Assembly: GCA_916610825.1 (NCBI GenBank)
Contig: OU744446.1
Location: 12,086,538 to 12,150,537 of the forward strand
From: Haliclystus octoradiatus
Taxonomy: Eukaryota > Cnidaria > Staurozoa > Stauromedusae > Haliclystidae
DNA length: 64,000 nt
Reading direction: 5' to 3'
In this document: positions 1 to 11,700 of the stretch, one piece after another
How positions within the stretch are numbered: the first letter of the stretch is position 1
How the letters are laid out: each line of letters begins with the position of its first letter
Program-made: the position numbers and the translations under genes
Notes under the pieces: model-generated
Database searches by the model: none
What the model saw: the letters and a program-made list of their open reading frames with translations, nothing else
What the model was told of the DNA's origin: nothing

Positions 1-499
1 GCTTTAACAACAGAAAAGGCAAAATCTGGTGTTTCAACCGATCTTCATATTAGGTAACTAACAAAATAGAATTCTCTGTTAACATCCTTCTATTTGTGGG
101 GATTCCATGCCCTGTATATCTACATGTTACTTTACCACGTCTAATGCTTGATTAATCCCGCGTATGCCCGCAGGCTGCATATAGTCCTATGGTATAGTCG
201 TTTTTATACCAAATGGTACATTGTTTGTTATCCTGTAGGTCTGATGGTGTTGATCGTATTATCGTTTCACATTATGCTTGTTGCTTCAGTCCCATTTTCG
301 AATAACGAATTGTAACAATCTATTTTACTTTCATTTTAGTTATCTCAGAAGCGCCCGAATTGGTGATATTATAACGGTTGACGCCCAGTGTAACAAATCT
401 GGAAACACGCTTGTTTATCTGGAAGCAAAGCTAACCAATCAAGATGGAAAATTAATTGCCACTGGTGTACATACAAAATGTGTGACTGGACCATATTAA
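1..499 (+). CDS. ACOT13-like acyl-CoA thioesterase, copy 1 (3' part only)
   Basis: This is the 3' end of a hotdog-fold (4HBT) thioesterase of the ACOT13/THEM2 type, which hydrolyses medium and long acyl-CoAs. Two exons are visible. The first runs from the window edge to 53, ends in donor GTAACT and contains GVSTDLHI, aligning with the strand of human ACOT13 that carries the conserved Ser. The second spans 340-499 (acceptor TTTTAG; the split codon AG+T gives Ser) and ends TKCVTGPY-stop. The residues NQDGKLIATGVHTK match the family C-terminus (GKLIAQGRHTK in human). Exon boundaries and phase equal those of copy 2 (2034-3846), so the two are tandem duplicates. The catalytic half lies off the left edge, so activity cannot be judged. 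Confidence 0.85.
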
Positions 500-1030
500 A
501 TGTAGATGTTTTTTAATCCAGACGTATCTGAATGATATATGATATGGAATTTTCAATTGTTATTTATTTATAAAGAATACTTACGCCTCATCTATGTCTC
601 AATTCTATAAAGAATACTTTGTAAATATATTATCTTCTTCTCGATTAAAGGCCATTAAACAATATATTGCTGTTAACTTTTGAATATTTATAGCTAAATT
701 CTTTGACGTTCTGTTTTTCATTAATTAGCCTGCTCGCAAACTATATGTAACTTGTAAACTCAGCCATGACTCAGCAAACAATTTTACCGAGTTAACATTT
801 TACAGAGTGTCTACGAGCAGGCCTGTCTTTCTAGTAATTATGATCATTATATTGGACATAATTATATGCTTGCACATCAAGAAGCATATAAATATATGTA
901 ACTTTAACTGTAATACTGTATTGTATGTATAATTGATCTGTATTATGTACTTTTTATTATAGTTGTGTAAAGTCACACGTTTATAACTTTATATGTCTCA
1001 AATACACTATTACTAGGTAACTAGTTACTA

Positions 1031-1314
1031 CCAGAGCCATCTATTTACAAGAGTTGGGACACGCTTTCATGTGCCGCTATCGTCTCCAATTGGACAGATG
1101 CCAGTCACGTGATTTTTGGATGCCATCTTTGTTCTTTTGAAAACAGGTTCTCAACCATTTCAAGTGAAACGCGCGAAAAAATACAATACAATATGGCTGA
1201 AAAAACACACAACATTCTCCTGCACATGCGCACTGTTAAAAACGTGCTCGGGTCCAGGCAAAAAGATACAAAAATGGCAGAAGTGTCCCAACTCTTGTAA
1301 ATAGATGGCTCTGG
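1031..1314. mobile_element. MITE with perfect 31-bp terminal inverted repeats
   Basis: Positions 1031-1061 and 1284-1314 are perfect reverse complements over 31 bp, starting CCAGAGCCATCTATTTACAA. The element is flanked on both sides by TTACTA (1025-1030 and 1315-1320), which reads as a target-site duplication. It has no coding capacity; the small overlapping reading frames are incidental. A diverged second copy lies at about 49757-50028. Confidence 0.85.
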
Positions 1315-1335
1315 TTACTACTACTATATAAACTA

Positions 1336-1660
1336 CGGCAAATCTACAATCTTTGTAGTAGTATGACTAGTAGGCTAAAGTCCCATAAAAAAATCAAACC
1401 CTCACAAATGACACTTTGACGAAAATGTTTAGAATTTTTCGCCATGATATTCTGCACCAGTTAAAATCAAAAAATATTTCAAAATGTGCAATGGGACTAG
1501 TCACATATACTCTTATCATCGTTAAAACTCAAATAGAAATTAAAAGAGCCTGGAACTAGAACTGAACCAGTGCACATTTAAAATAGTTTTTGATTGTGAA
1601 TAATTCTAGATTATTCCCAATAACGATCGAACTGTTTAAGTGTCTATATGATTGGTTGAT
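1336..1660. mobile_element. Degenerate MITE of the GGCAAATCTACA family (copy 1)
   Basis: It starts GGCAAATCTACAATCTTTGT and shares stretches with 3219-3560, including 'TTTGTAGTAG', 'AGCCTGGA', 'TTTTTGATT' and 'TCCCAATAAC'. The right terminal repeat is not recognisable here, so the end is approximate. Confidence 0.45.
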
Positions 1661-2033
1661 TCTTCCTTCTTTCAACCTCGTTTTCAATTTCTCAAAGTAG
1701 CTTCAATTTTCAAAGGATCATACACGACATACAGTATTAAAACTTGTCTAGTTATAGGGTACAGCTTTTATGCAAAACTTGCATGCGAGGCATACATAAG
1801 ACAATGCCAGTTTGTTTCATTCAATTTATTATTTCTTCTATTTCTTCTACTTTGTCTGACCGTGACAGGACAAACAATCAAGTACAATCGAGGACAATAA
1901 GAAATATTTCGGATTACAAATTATAGCATCATCCGTCAAATCATAATGAAATGCGATTTCATAAAATGTTATTGGGCTGCAAGAGAGAGCGGTATATAGA
2001 AAATCTTGCTTTATCACAAACATTCCAGATAAG

Positions 2034-3846
2034 ATGGCATCAACAGATTTGCAAGCAGAAAACGATCTTCTAACAGGAGTTCGAAATATTTTAAAAATAC
2101 TATGTAAAGGAGAATCTTTCGAAAACCACTTCAAAGAGGTGATTATGTAATTGAATGTTTTTAAATTGTTAAATTCATAATATTTTCATTGTGTATACTG
2201 TATACAGTATGTCCCTATCATAATCATATTAGGTACGGCCATAATAATTCAGACATTATATAATTATACACAGTATACTGAGTTGATTGTTCTAACTTTT
2301 ATGGTATAACAATAATTAGAACAAATGATGATGAAGTATTACGTCTCCTCCCAACAAACAAGCTGATTTGCTTATTGGTAGACGTCAATCGATATGGTCA
2401 CTTCATATATATCTGTAGAAATTGCCTGATGATCGCCTTGGCGTGAAACTAATAGTAGCAAATATGAATGTCTGATTTTTTCGTTTATTAATTATTAAAC
2501 AGCTCTGCATTTATGGCATTGACCACTATTGAAACAGCAAAGACAACACAAGTACCTTGATATTACTATCTATAGCTTATGTACTTAATTATTGTACATA
2601 TGATTTGATTATGATTAAAATAAAGATTCATTCATTTATTCATTCATTTTTTATCATACGCATTTCAAGAGGAATTATTTGACTAGATTCCCCATGCCAG
2701 AAGGAAGCAGTTTTGTACTACTTTCTTAATTAATAAATAATAAAATTATGAAACAATGCATTAGTTTTATTGTGCTATATCTTCTAGGTTATTGTAAAAG
2801 CTGCCACACCTGGTCATGTTATTTGTGAAATCAAAATTTTACCAGAACATATAAACAAAGCAGGTTCTGTTTATGGTGGATTTATATGTTGTTTAGTTGA
2901 TTTTGGAACTACTGCAGCTTGTTGGTCGACTGATAAAAGAAAAGCTGGAGTTTCCATCAATTTAAATACCAAGTAATTTAGCTTCATATTGAATCAATTA
3001 TTTCAGTTTATTACGAATTTTTGTTATGCATTATTTGTCAATGATATATACGTCATTGTTGTCACAATGATTGTGAGGCATTCTGTGTTACAAAATCTAT
3101 ACTGAACGCCATTATCTGCTTTGCATTGTTAGCATCGCAGGGTTGTTGATACGTAATAGCTATTTTTCCGTAAAAGTACAAAACAGTACTATCTCTCATT
3201 TGGCACACATATCGAAACCGCAAATCTACAGTCTTTGTAGTAGCATAGTCCCATCGGAAAATTAAGCTAATAATATGGACATTTTAACTACCAGATATTT
3301 TTTGGAAATGGTCTGTAACTAATTCCAGGCTCTTATGCTCTTATTGTAAAAACTCAATAGAAATGAAAATAGCCTGGAGCTAGTTAGTGTGTAGTAGTGT
3401 GCTTATTTTGAAATATTTTTTGATTCTGATTGGTTTAATCATAGATAGTAGATAGTTCTAGACCATTTCCAATAACTATATCTGATATTCAAAATGTCCC
3501 TATTATTGGTTGATTTTTACCATGGGACTCAATACTACTAAACAGATTGTAGATTGCCGGCGTAATGGAATGGATATAACAGTTTAAATTAACCAAAAAC
3601 CTCCCATTGAACTGCATTGGCAAATATGTCACCAGCTAGCTGTCTACATAGATGTCCTAATTTTCATTTTATGTGTCTTTTTCTAGTTTTGTAGGTGCTG
3701 CTAAACTCAATGATGTATTAACAATGGATTGTAAATGCAGCAGAATAGGCAGCACATTAGCATTTACAGAAATGACAATTACAAATCAAGATGGCAAACT
3801 CATTTCAACTTCAAGTCATACAAAGTTGGTAAATGGTCCTCATTAG
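2034..3846 (+). CDS. ACOT13-like acyl-CoA thioesterase, copy 2 (3 exons, 149 aa)
   Basis: Exons are 2034-2138, 2788-2972 and 3687-3846. Introns obey GT-AG and the frame closes exactly (450 nt). The protein is a single 4HBT hotdog domain close to ACOT13/THEM2 in length (human 140 aa), a tetrameric acyl-CoA hydrolase associated with mitochondria and lipid metabolism. Visible matches are VKAATPGHVICEIKI, then INKAGSVYGGF where human has TNAIGTLHGGL, the conserved Asp in LVDFGTT, the Ser region in AGVSIN, and the C-terminal NQDGKLISTSSHTK. The usual HGG motif reads YGG (His to Tyr); the Asn, first Gly and Asp implicated in catalysis remain. The start is the first ATG of the ORF. A polyadenylation signal AATAAA lies at 3886-3891, 40 bp after the stop. 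The gene is a tandem duplicate of the partial gene at the left edge. Confidence 0.9.
2422..2461 (+). ncRNA. Hammerhead ribozyme motif, type I, short helix III
   Basis: In order: helix I 5' strand TTGC (2422-2425), core CTGATGA (2426-2432), helix II CGC/GCG closed by a CTTG tetraloop (the run could also pair CGCC/GGCG), core GAAA (2445-2448), helix III ACU/AGU with loop AAU, cleavage position A (2457) after GT, and helix I 3' strand GCAA (2458-2461) pairing fully with TTGC. All invariant core bases are present. Type I hammerheads with a very short helix III are known from Penelope-like elements and retrozymes; activity here is inferred. Confidence 0.7.
2468..2573 (+). repeat. Repeat tail following the hammerhead (second copy at 12030-12140)
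   Basis: This block of about 105 bp starts 'TGTCTGATTTTTTCGTTTAT' and contains 'CAGCTCTGCATTTATGGCAT' and 'GACAACACAAGTACCTTGAT'. It recurs almost unchanged at about 12030-12140. Sitting directly 3' of a hammerhead core, it is probably the body of the same mobile element. Confidence 0.65.
3219..3560. mobile_element. MITE of the GGCAAATCTACA family (copy 2)
   Basis: The left end 'GCAAATCTACAGTCTTTGTA' and the right end 'AACAGATTGTAGATTGCC' are imperfect inverted repeats, each followed inward by an inverted ATGGGACT motif. It lies in intron 2 of the thioesterase gene and has no coding capacity. Confidence 0.6.
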
Positions 3847-4550
3847 TACCCTTGAGAGATTTATTGATTAAATATCAACAATTTCAATAAAACATATCCT
3901 GAGTTTGATTTTTTGAGTCTCTTATTTTCTTAATAACGTCATCACTGAAAGCTGATAAGCACCAACTTGTCAATAGTTTGCAAAATTATTTTCAACTTTA
4001 TCGTGATCATCATCATTCAGGCTAATTTATTGAGTTGTCTTCAAAAGGCTCATGCATGCGCAATGAATGAGAAAAATATTAATACCTAAGTTTAGTTTTG
4101 AAATAAAGCTCTACTGCTATGATGTATCTATATAGTATTTTTAATGAATCATGTTATTACTCAACCGGGACTACGCATGTGACATAAACCGAGGTTGTCA
4201 CCACCACGATCTAAATATCCAAATGTCTCCGAAACGGTGGGACAAACAGAACAATATTTTCCGTACTTCAGTGCTTCGTAGTTTATTTTTGCGATCTTTT
4301 TTGTGCGAGATAAATTCGATACAGCTAATGTTGCTATGAAGGCTAAATTCCATTAAATGTATGAACATTAGATATGAATTATAATTCTGACGTTGAAACC
4401 CCTGTACACCCCCTCTGTAAACGTTAAATGGCCCCATTCAAATGTGCAGCTCATTAGAGATTATAAAATATTTATAATGAACTCATGGATGGATTATACG
4501 ATTGGATGATTTATTTATCTGAGTGTTTCACCACATAAGAACATAGTTAT

Positions 4551-4617
4551 ATACACTATCCAACAGATACAAGTATCCCGATCATATTATACACTATCCA
4601 ACAGATACAAGTATCAT
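4551..4617. repeat. Two-copy tandem repeat, 28-bp unit
   Basis: The unit TACACTATCCAACAGATACA followed by AGTATC occurs twice, separated by about 10 bp (CCGATCATAT). It is a simple local duplication. Confidence 0.8.
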
Positions 4618-4664
4618 ATTATCGGAGGGCTGGCCGCTGGTTACATGATTACAATAAGGACTTG

Positions 4665-4830
4665 CCGTAATTACACTTTTTGACTTGCACGCAAGCGAGT
4701 TAATCTTAAAAGACAAAATTTTGCATCATCAGCGAACAAATTGCTGTGGCATTGTCGGGGGGACTGTTGCTCTAAACAATATACAATGTCATTGATGTAA
4801 AGCAGAAATGGGAACAGTTTGCTGGTGTTC
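4665..4830 (-). pseudogene. LINE reverse transcriptase fragment (palm, FADD motif)
   Basis: Read on the minus strand, the segment gives LFPFLLYINDIVYCLE, then about ten residues later NLFADDAKFCLL. The 'LLYINDI...LFADDA' pair is the classic reverse-transcriptase palm signature of non-LTR retrotransposons, with the catalytic FADD aspartates. It is short, stops soon after, and has no start or flanking domains, so it is a dead remnant. The clade cannot be assigned from this length. Confidence 0.6.
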
Positions 4831-5710
4831 TTGAACTTGACTTAAACTTAACTGACTTGTATTCTGCACAGTTATGAACTATAATTTCAAATTAATTTTT
4901 TTAATAATATCATCGACCTCTAGTCTTACTTACATCTACATTAAATTTCTTTTTAATTTGTTTTTGGGCTGGAGTTTGGCAAATGGAAATATCATGTGAA
5001 AAATATACTTTTATGTCAATTGGAAACAGAAAATGTTTCTTCAATTATTGTTCAGATGCTTCTCATCTCACGATCCAGAACTTCTTATTTATCAATGTAT
5101 TGCTATATCCGTCTAATTGTTACGTAGTCAAGTAAAGTTTTATCTAATACATTTCTGATATTCAAACCCAATCTAAATAAAGTAGACTTGTGAAAGTATT
5201 TTAAATTTAAATTACTAATTTAAATCAGTTGTTTAAAATTTTAGGCTCTGTATTAGTGATAGTTGTGACATTCTATTGTGTCTGCGTGTTTGTAATGTAT
5301 ACATGCGTACATACAGACAAATAAAAATCAATCAATACTCAAAATTTTCATCACGATAATACTGAACAACAAATAAATGTTTATCAACAGTGTGCTAAGA
5401 GCAGAAGTGGTATTATTTTTAGAAATTTTAGTTTGATCTAGAAGTTTGAATGAACGTAATTACATTGTTGTATGCAAATGATCAAATCAAGCAGTAGACA
5501 TTTGAGTTAAATGATCTCACTTTCTTTCACATCAATATATATAATAATTATCATTAATTAATAATAACAAATAGCAATAAATAATATTAAATAAATGGAA
5601 TTTGCATCCTTTGATTGAGAAATGTCTGTAGAATTTTCACTTTTTTCATTTTCTTTTGAAGTATAATGTACTGCTGATTAGAGTGGTTTTAGCATTGCTA
5701 TCCATTACAT

Positions 5711-8700
5711 TTACTTTGTATCCCATGAAACGCCTGATAACAAAGCCACTGTCATATCTTCATGAGATGGTTTTATACGTAGTCGTAAAACAGTTTGTGG
5801 GACAACAACTGAAGATGAATACAAAAAACAAACACCAATTACACTTGGAAGCAACGAGGCAACGACGCATAGTATAAAAGGATATGTTGACTGGCTCAAG
5901 TCCCGCTTTCTTTCCGCTGCCTCATTTTCATGATTGGAATCAATAAGCGTAAATATCAAGATAACACATAACACAGAAGTGAGACTTGAGCAAGTCAAAA
6001 GAATAAGAGGCATATATCACATATCATGAATTAGACTTGACACCCTTACAGTTAATGATAAATGAGTTAGTTGTATATATTGTCAGGGGCGCAAATTGAA
6101 ATTAATCTTAGGGGGGTGTCTGGAAAAGGGACCGATTTTTTTCTTAAAATTTCTCATACTTTTGTGTCATGTTTCCGACATTTGTTAACAAAGTTTCTTA
6201 CATTGGCGCACCTACTGTGGATATTCTGGCTTACTAGGAAAGCACTTGTTAGAATCACAAAAAAACACATGTCAATACTTTATAAATCAAATTTAATATA
6301 TGTACTATATGGGCACAGTGGACTGATCACTCTTAAAATTAACAAAATAAATTCACTACTATGTGTAAATGGTAAATTCATTACATAAACATGAATCATT
6401 ACCTATCGAGTCAAACATAAATACAATATATTTTTCTATCAATGATAATCATGTAGCATTTATTACTTTGAAATGTGAATTGAAGTAATTATATTTTCAT
6501 CTGTCTTCCAGTCTTTGGTGCCTTAGACCACTTTTTCAGAACATTATCCAAATTTAATGCATCTGTGATGTCTCTCTCTGTTGCCAAAATCATTGGACCA
6601 TGGAGACGTGTTTGACTAGTTGTACTCCTTAATAAATTTTTTATTAAGTTTAACTTGGAGAAAGCTCGCTCATTAGAGGCAGATGTTATTGGTGCTGTCA
6701 ATAGTAGCTTCAGACAACGCAATGTTAATGGGAAAACATTCGAGTACTGAAGACAGTAGCTATAAGAATCTTTAAAATAATTGCACCCTGTCAAGTAATC
6801 TTTGCTATGAATTCGAAATATTTCAATTTCACTTTCCAATGATTCGATATTAGGTTGCGGAAATTGGAAAAAGATTGAGAAGCTGTTGAACCTGATTCGA
6901 TTTTACATTTTCATTGTACGGTGGCTTAAAGATCAAAACAACAGGTTCAATAATTTTGAATGCATCTTCATAGCTTTCCTTCAAAAGTTTGATCTGGGTA
7001 TCAAGTACCTTTAAAAATTCTGTGCGATAAAAGCTTTGTAAAGTAAATTCAACACTGTTAGCTGCATTTTCATCGTATTTCCTTGGCTGTAGGCGTCTGC
7101 GATGGCGTCTTGAAAACTCTAAATCAGGATCCACATCGTGATCCATTCTACCTTTTTATTGATGCGTCAACTTGCTGATTTATAGCATCTTCATCCTTGC
7201 GAATAGAAGTTAGGGTGTTTATAGTAGCAGAAGTTGCCTCCAGCGCATCTGTTACATTAACCTTAACTGTCTGCATGATATTGTCATTTAGTATTTTTGT
7301 TTTGGTCATAACGTTTCGAACGAACATTAATGCAACAATAAATTCAAACGAAACAATCTTCAATGAAAGATTTTCTGCTTTGTTTGCTGTAAAACGATAT
7401 CCCTCTCCCATTTCCTTATCCAGCGCAGAAATTATAGCATCATAGCTAGACCACACAGCTTTTAAAGATTCACATTGTGCAACCCATTTTGTACCGGAAA
7501 GATTCCTCAATTGCACATTGCTCTCAGCATTCACATCTTCCTCCAGCTGCTGCTTGAAGATCGCAAATGTTTTTGTACTGGAACTGAAAAATATACATAG
7601 GCAAGTTGCAATGTATCAAACATGTTTGAAATAACACTACTTGATGCACAACTGTGTTCAACCGTGATGTTGATGCGATGAGCAAGACATGGGAAGTATA
7701 TGGAATTTCTCTTTTCAGATATTCAGACAACTTTGCCTGGCAACCTTTAAATTTACCGTACATTGAGGCTGTGTAATCATAAGATTGAAAAGCAACTGCT
7801 TCAGTGTCAAATCCCTGACTTTGCAAGGATTTAATGATTGATTTTGCTTGACCATCTCCTGTTTTGTCATCTGTTATGCGCATATCAATGAGACGTTCCT
7901 TGATTTCACCATCACTAGACACGTATCTCACTACAACTGATAATTGGTCCCTGTGAGATGTATCGGGTGTAGTATTGGCCATTACGGCAAAGAACTTTGC
8001 ACTGTTTGCTTCTTATCGAATTCTCTCCTTCAGTTGCTCATGGAGAAGGTCAATGTATTGATTTTGGGAGTCCCAGTAAATGTACACAGCTCGCTGGGGG
8101 CGTTTTACAGCATCATCCAGCCATCCTTTCAAAAAAGGCTTCAACTGCAGATTTGTGACTCTTATTTGCGAAACGGCTCGAGAGTTTCCCTTTCTTTACT
8201 TTACCTCTACTTTTCATCATTTTGTGCCATTGCCGAACACTTCCTTTAACCCACGCCTCGGAAGATTGTTCATGCCCTAATCCAGTAGGAAACAGTTGAC
8301 AGCAGAAACAATATGCAGCATCCTTTGCGATTGAATATTCCAAATGTGGAAATTCTCTAAACCAATCAACATAGAACCTGCTCTGCTCCGAAGGGTCGAC
8401 ATCACTATTTCTGGGATAGGATCGAAGTAATGGCTGAAATGGGCCCATGCTAAATACATAATCTCTATCTTCATCATTCTTAATTTGTCTACGCAAACCA
8501 GGATCATGAAGTACTGGCATAAAGCTCTGACTTTGTGATTCCGTGCTTTCTTGGCATTGCCACAATTCATGCAGACATGTTTCAGAATTTTCTAAAAGTT
8601 TTGAAGATGAGTCACGTACTTGTCTGACGGTCTCAAAAGAAACGAAAAAAAAATACAATATTGCAATACAAAGGAAATTAAATTATATCGTTAGCAGTCC

Positions 8701-11700
8701 AGTCACATTATCACTTCAACTATATATACTAATCACATGGACGGAGCAGTTTTCAGACAAATATCACATTATTCATCATTCATTTCATAGGCGGTGTGAC
8801 TTGTAAATGGTTTGTTGGATGTGCTAACAATTCTTCGAAAAATGACGGAAAGTAAAACCAATTAACGACGAAAATGTATCGATAGTCATGAATTCATATG
8901 AGCCGATTATTTAAATTTCTATCTATTCACATATCTATTATTCTGAACTGCGTACTTTATTCATTAGAATGTCTGGAACGTCCTACTTGAAAGTAAAGTT
9001 TAATATGAAAATCCCTCAAAACTACTTTCTGTTCTTCTAAGCTAGTTATTTGCAAAGTTATCGTAGGATCGACAGGGACCGACTTTTGGCCAAAAATTAA
9101 AAATGGGGGGGTTAGACACCCCCCCGCACCCCCCCAATTTGCGCCCCTGTATATTGTTAGAATGTCATGATTAGATTCCAGTTGGCTACGCCTAAATCAG
9201 GTTGTCATTTACGTCTCTCGTATAACATTATGACAGCATAAATCAAATTTAAATTTCATTTTAATTAAGAAAGGTGTCCCTGTGATTAAATTCGTAGGGG
9301 AGAGTATTTGTAAGCTTTTAACATTTTTAAATCATTGCAATTAAAAATAGCCATCATGCGTTATTGATCTGCTACAACTTTGAGATGTCCAATTGTCGGA
9401 GCTATACTTATACCTTATTGTGGAGTTGAATTTTTGTAGCCAGTATTAATTTATTCAGCTTTTTTGTTTAAATAATTAAATCTGAAGCAAGTCGAATTAA
9501 AATTCATCCTCCAAATCACGACACTGCAGTCGCCATGGATGCTTTTGATTGACGGTTTTTAATTAACTATGCAAGGAGCGAATATTTAGTTGGAATTTAT
9601 TTCTTTTGATATGTTTTGCTTGTACCATTAGTTGGTTTCTACTAAAACAATTAGACAACTCGTATGAAGCATGAACTATGAAGTATGAAATATTCATACA
9701 CTATTCATGAACTATTCACACATAGTTCATGAACTATTCGTCATACACATTTCTTGAACTATTCATAAACTTTTCATGAATAGTGTATGAATAGTTCATG
9801 AACTGTTCATGAATAGTTAATGAACTGTTTATGAATAGTATTTGAAACAGTTTAAGAAAACTGGGCCATTTAACATCCATGAACTGTAATCTCTGCCAGA
9901 TTATAGATATTATTACTTGACATCAACTTCAACCCCAGTGAAAACCAGTTAAATATTTCATAAACAACCCATGAACAGTTTATCGGTATTTGACGCATCT
10001 TTCATGGTTTGTGCTTCACACAGGAATTAAGCATCACACCTCATCAGTTAAATAAGATAGAAAAAAGAGGATGTCCCAGTTCTACTACAGAATGTGTCTC
10101 ATTTGTTTCTTGGTAAGTCTAGCAAAAAGGATTTGAACGCTATTGGAACAGATTCAAAGTTGAAATACAATATACTTATTAGCTATTTCTACAACTATTA
10201 AAAGCTATTCCGTGGACACCAGGGAAGAAAAGTCATTAACTGCTTTGAACCATCTTGCCAAACTGTTGCTATGTTAATTAATCTGCATAGCCCAAAAATG
10301 AATCTGCATAGCTGTTTTCAACATTCATCAGTTTTAGAAATAGATATATGTAATCATGTTACAAATTAAAATTCCCAGAAATTATTTCAACAATTATTGT
10401 ATTAAATATTAGAAATTCAGCTATCAAATAGCCAGCTGTTAGCATTGACTTACGTATTTCTCCTGCATTAAGGTTTCCAGTCATTGTGCCACAGTTATAC
10501 TTTTCACATTGACTGTTACTGATTAATCGAAATTCAACAGAGCCAGATATCTGTTAACGAACATAATAAAAATCAATACAGTACATGAATGTAACAGGAT
10601 TCATACCCGGATGTTGGGATTGCATTATTATTTACAAGACGCAATATGATATTTTAAAAGTATTATTATAATAATAAAGATAGATTTATCTATCGTCAGA
10701 TGTGATAGTGCTCAATACCAATTACACATTGGCAGAGCTGTAAGATGTAAGGATGATGACTGAGTCAAATAAAACACATTCTTAATTTCTGTTACTATAG
10801 TTTCGCGCAGTGTTCGATCATCAGACAGTTGATACTCAATCAACTGTCTCAACTCAATCAACTGTATCAACTGTCTGATGATCGACACTGCGTGAAGTTA
10901 TAGTAACAGAAATTAAGAAAGTGTTTTCTTTGACTCAGTCACCATCCTTATGTAAAATTATTACTATAAATATAAATTTAAATCATCAACTTACAACTGC
11001 AATCCAGACTGCACCATGTAATTCTTTACCAGTATAAGTTTGCAGCTGGGAGATCAAAAAATTAATTAGAATATCAGTCAAGTGTCATATCTGCACAGCA
11101 ATACAGAAGTATGACATTAGAAATATTTGGGTAAACATTGATAGTAGTTCAGAACTTATAGACTTTGCAGACTATACTGTAAATAGTAGCATATTGACTC
11201 CAACATTGTTTGGGTGAGGCGAAGTGGTTAAGTTACTGAGTTAGTCCAATGCCACACATCAATGCAAGGAACATAGAACACATTATTCTCTGGGTATTGC
11301 AGTATGATGGTGGCGGTGGGGGGAGTTGCTTTGAAACATTTTCTGCTTTGCATTCTGTAGCATAAATTCCCAAAAATGCTCTTCCAAGCAACCCCTGCGA
11401 AAAACAATAAAAGTGTTCATGAACAGTTCAGGAACGTTAAGTAGCCGCAATTTTCATGAACCTTCATGGACAGTTCATGAACAGTTCATGAAAATTAGGG
11501 TCATTTAACGTTCACAAACTGTTCATGAACTCCTGAACTGTTTTTCGCAGGGGAAGAGCTGCCTGTCTGCTTACCTGAGTTGGTGAATACCACAATTTGC
11601 TTCACACTCTCAAAGATTACGAATTCAGTAGACTAATAATTAAATCATTATGAATAATCTCTGCTCTCAGCTTGGCAATATGAAATGTAATAGAAATATT

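Larger units (their letters stand above)
3847..5710. other. Intergenic spacer between thioesterase copy 2 and C6orf89-like copy A
   Basis: It holds the polyadenylation signal of the thioesterase (3886-3891), a tandem duplication of about 28 bp (4551-4617) and a LINE fragment on the minus strand (about 4665-4830). I see no gene in the rest. Confidence 0.6.
10700..10965. repeat. Inverted repeat element carrying two head-to-head hammerhead motifs
   Basis: Left arm words GACTGAGTCAAA, 'CTTAATTTCTGTTACTATAG' and CGATCATCAGACAGTTGAT reappear inverted on the right (ATCAACTGTCTGATGATCG, CTATAGTAACAGAAATTAAG, TTTGACTCAGTC). The centre has a short tandem of CTCAATCAACTGT. Each arm carries one hammerhead core. 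Confidence 0.75.

Noticed and set aside
1109..1304. Two overlapping small open frames
   Set aside because: They lie entirely within the 31-bp-TIR MITE and have no protein-like composition.
7197..7445. 82-residue open frame on the plus strand
   Set aside because: It is the antisense shadow of the hAT transposase remnant.
9480..9560. Minus-strand HPWRLQCRDLEDEF-stop as the last exon of C6orf89-like copy A
   Set aside because: No acceptor in the required phase; the exon at 5808-5711 fits in phase, length and sequence to copy B.
11221..11290. tRNA-like start GGTGAGGCGAAGTGGTTAAG
   Set aside because: No box B or cloverleaf could be found downstream; at most an old SINE scrap.
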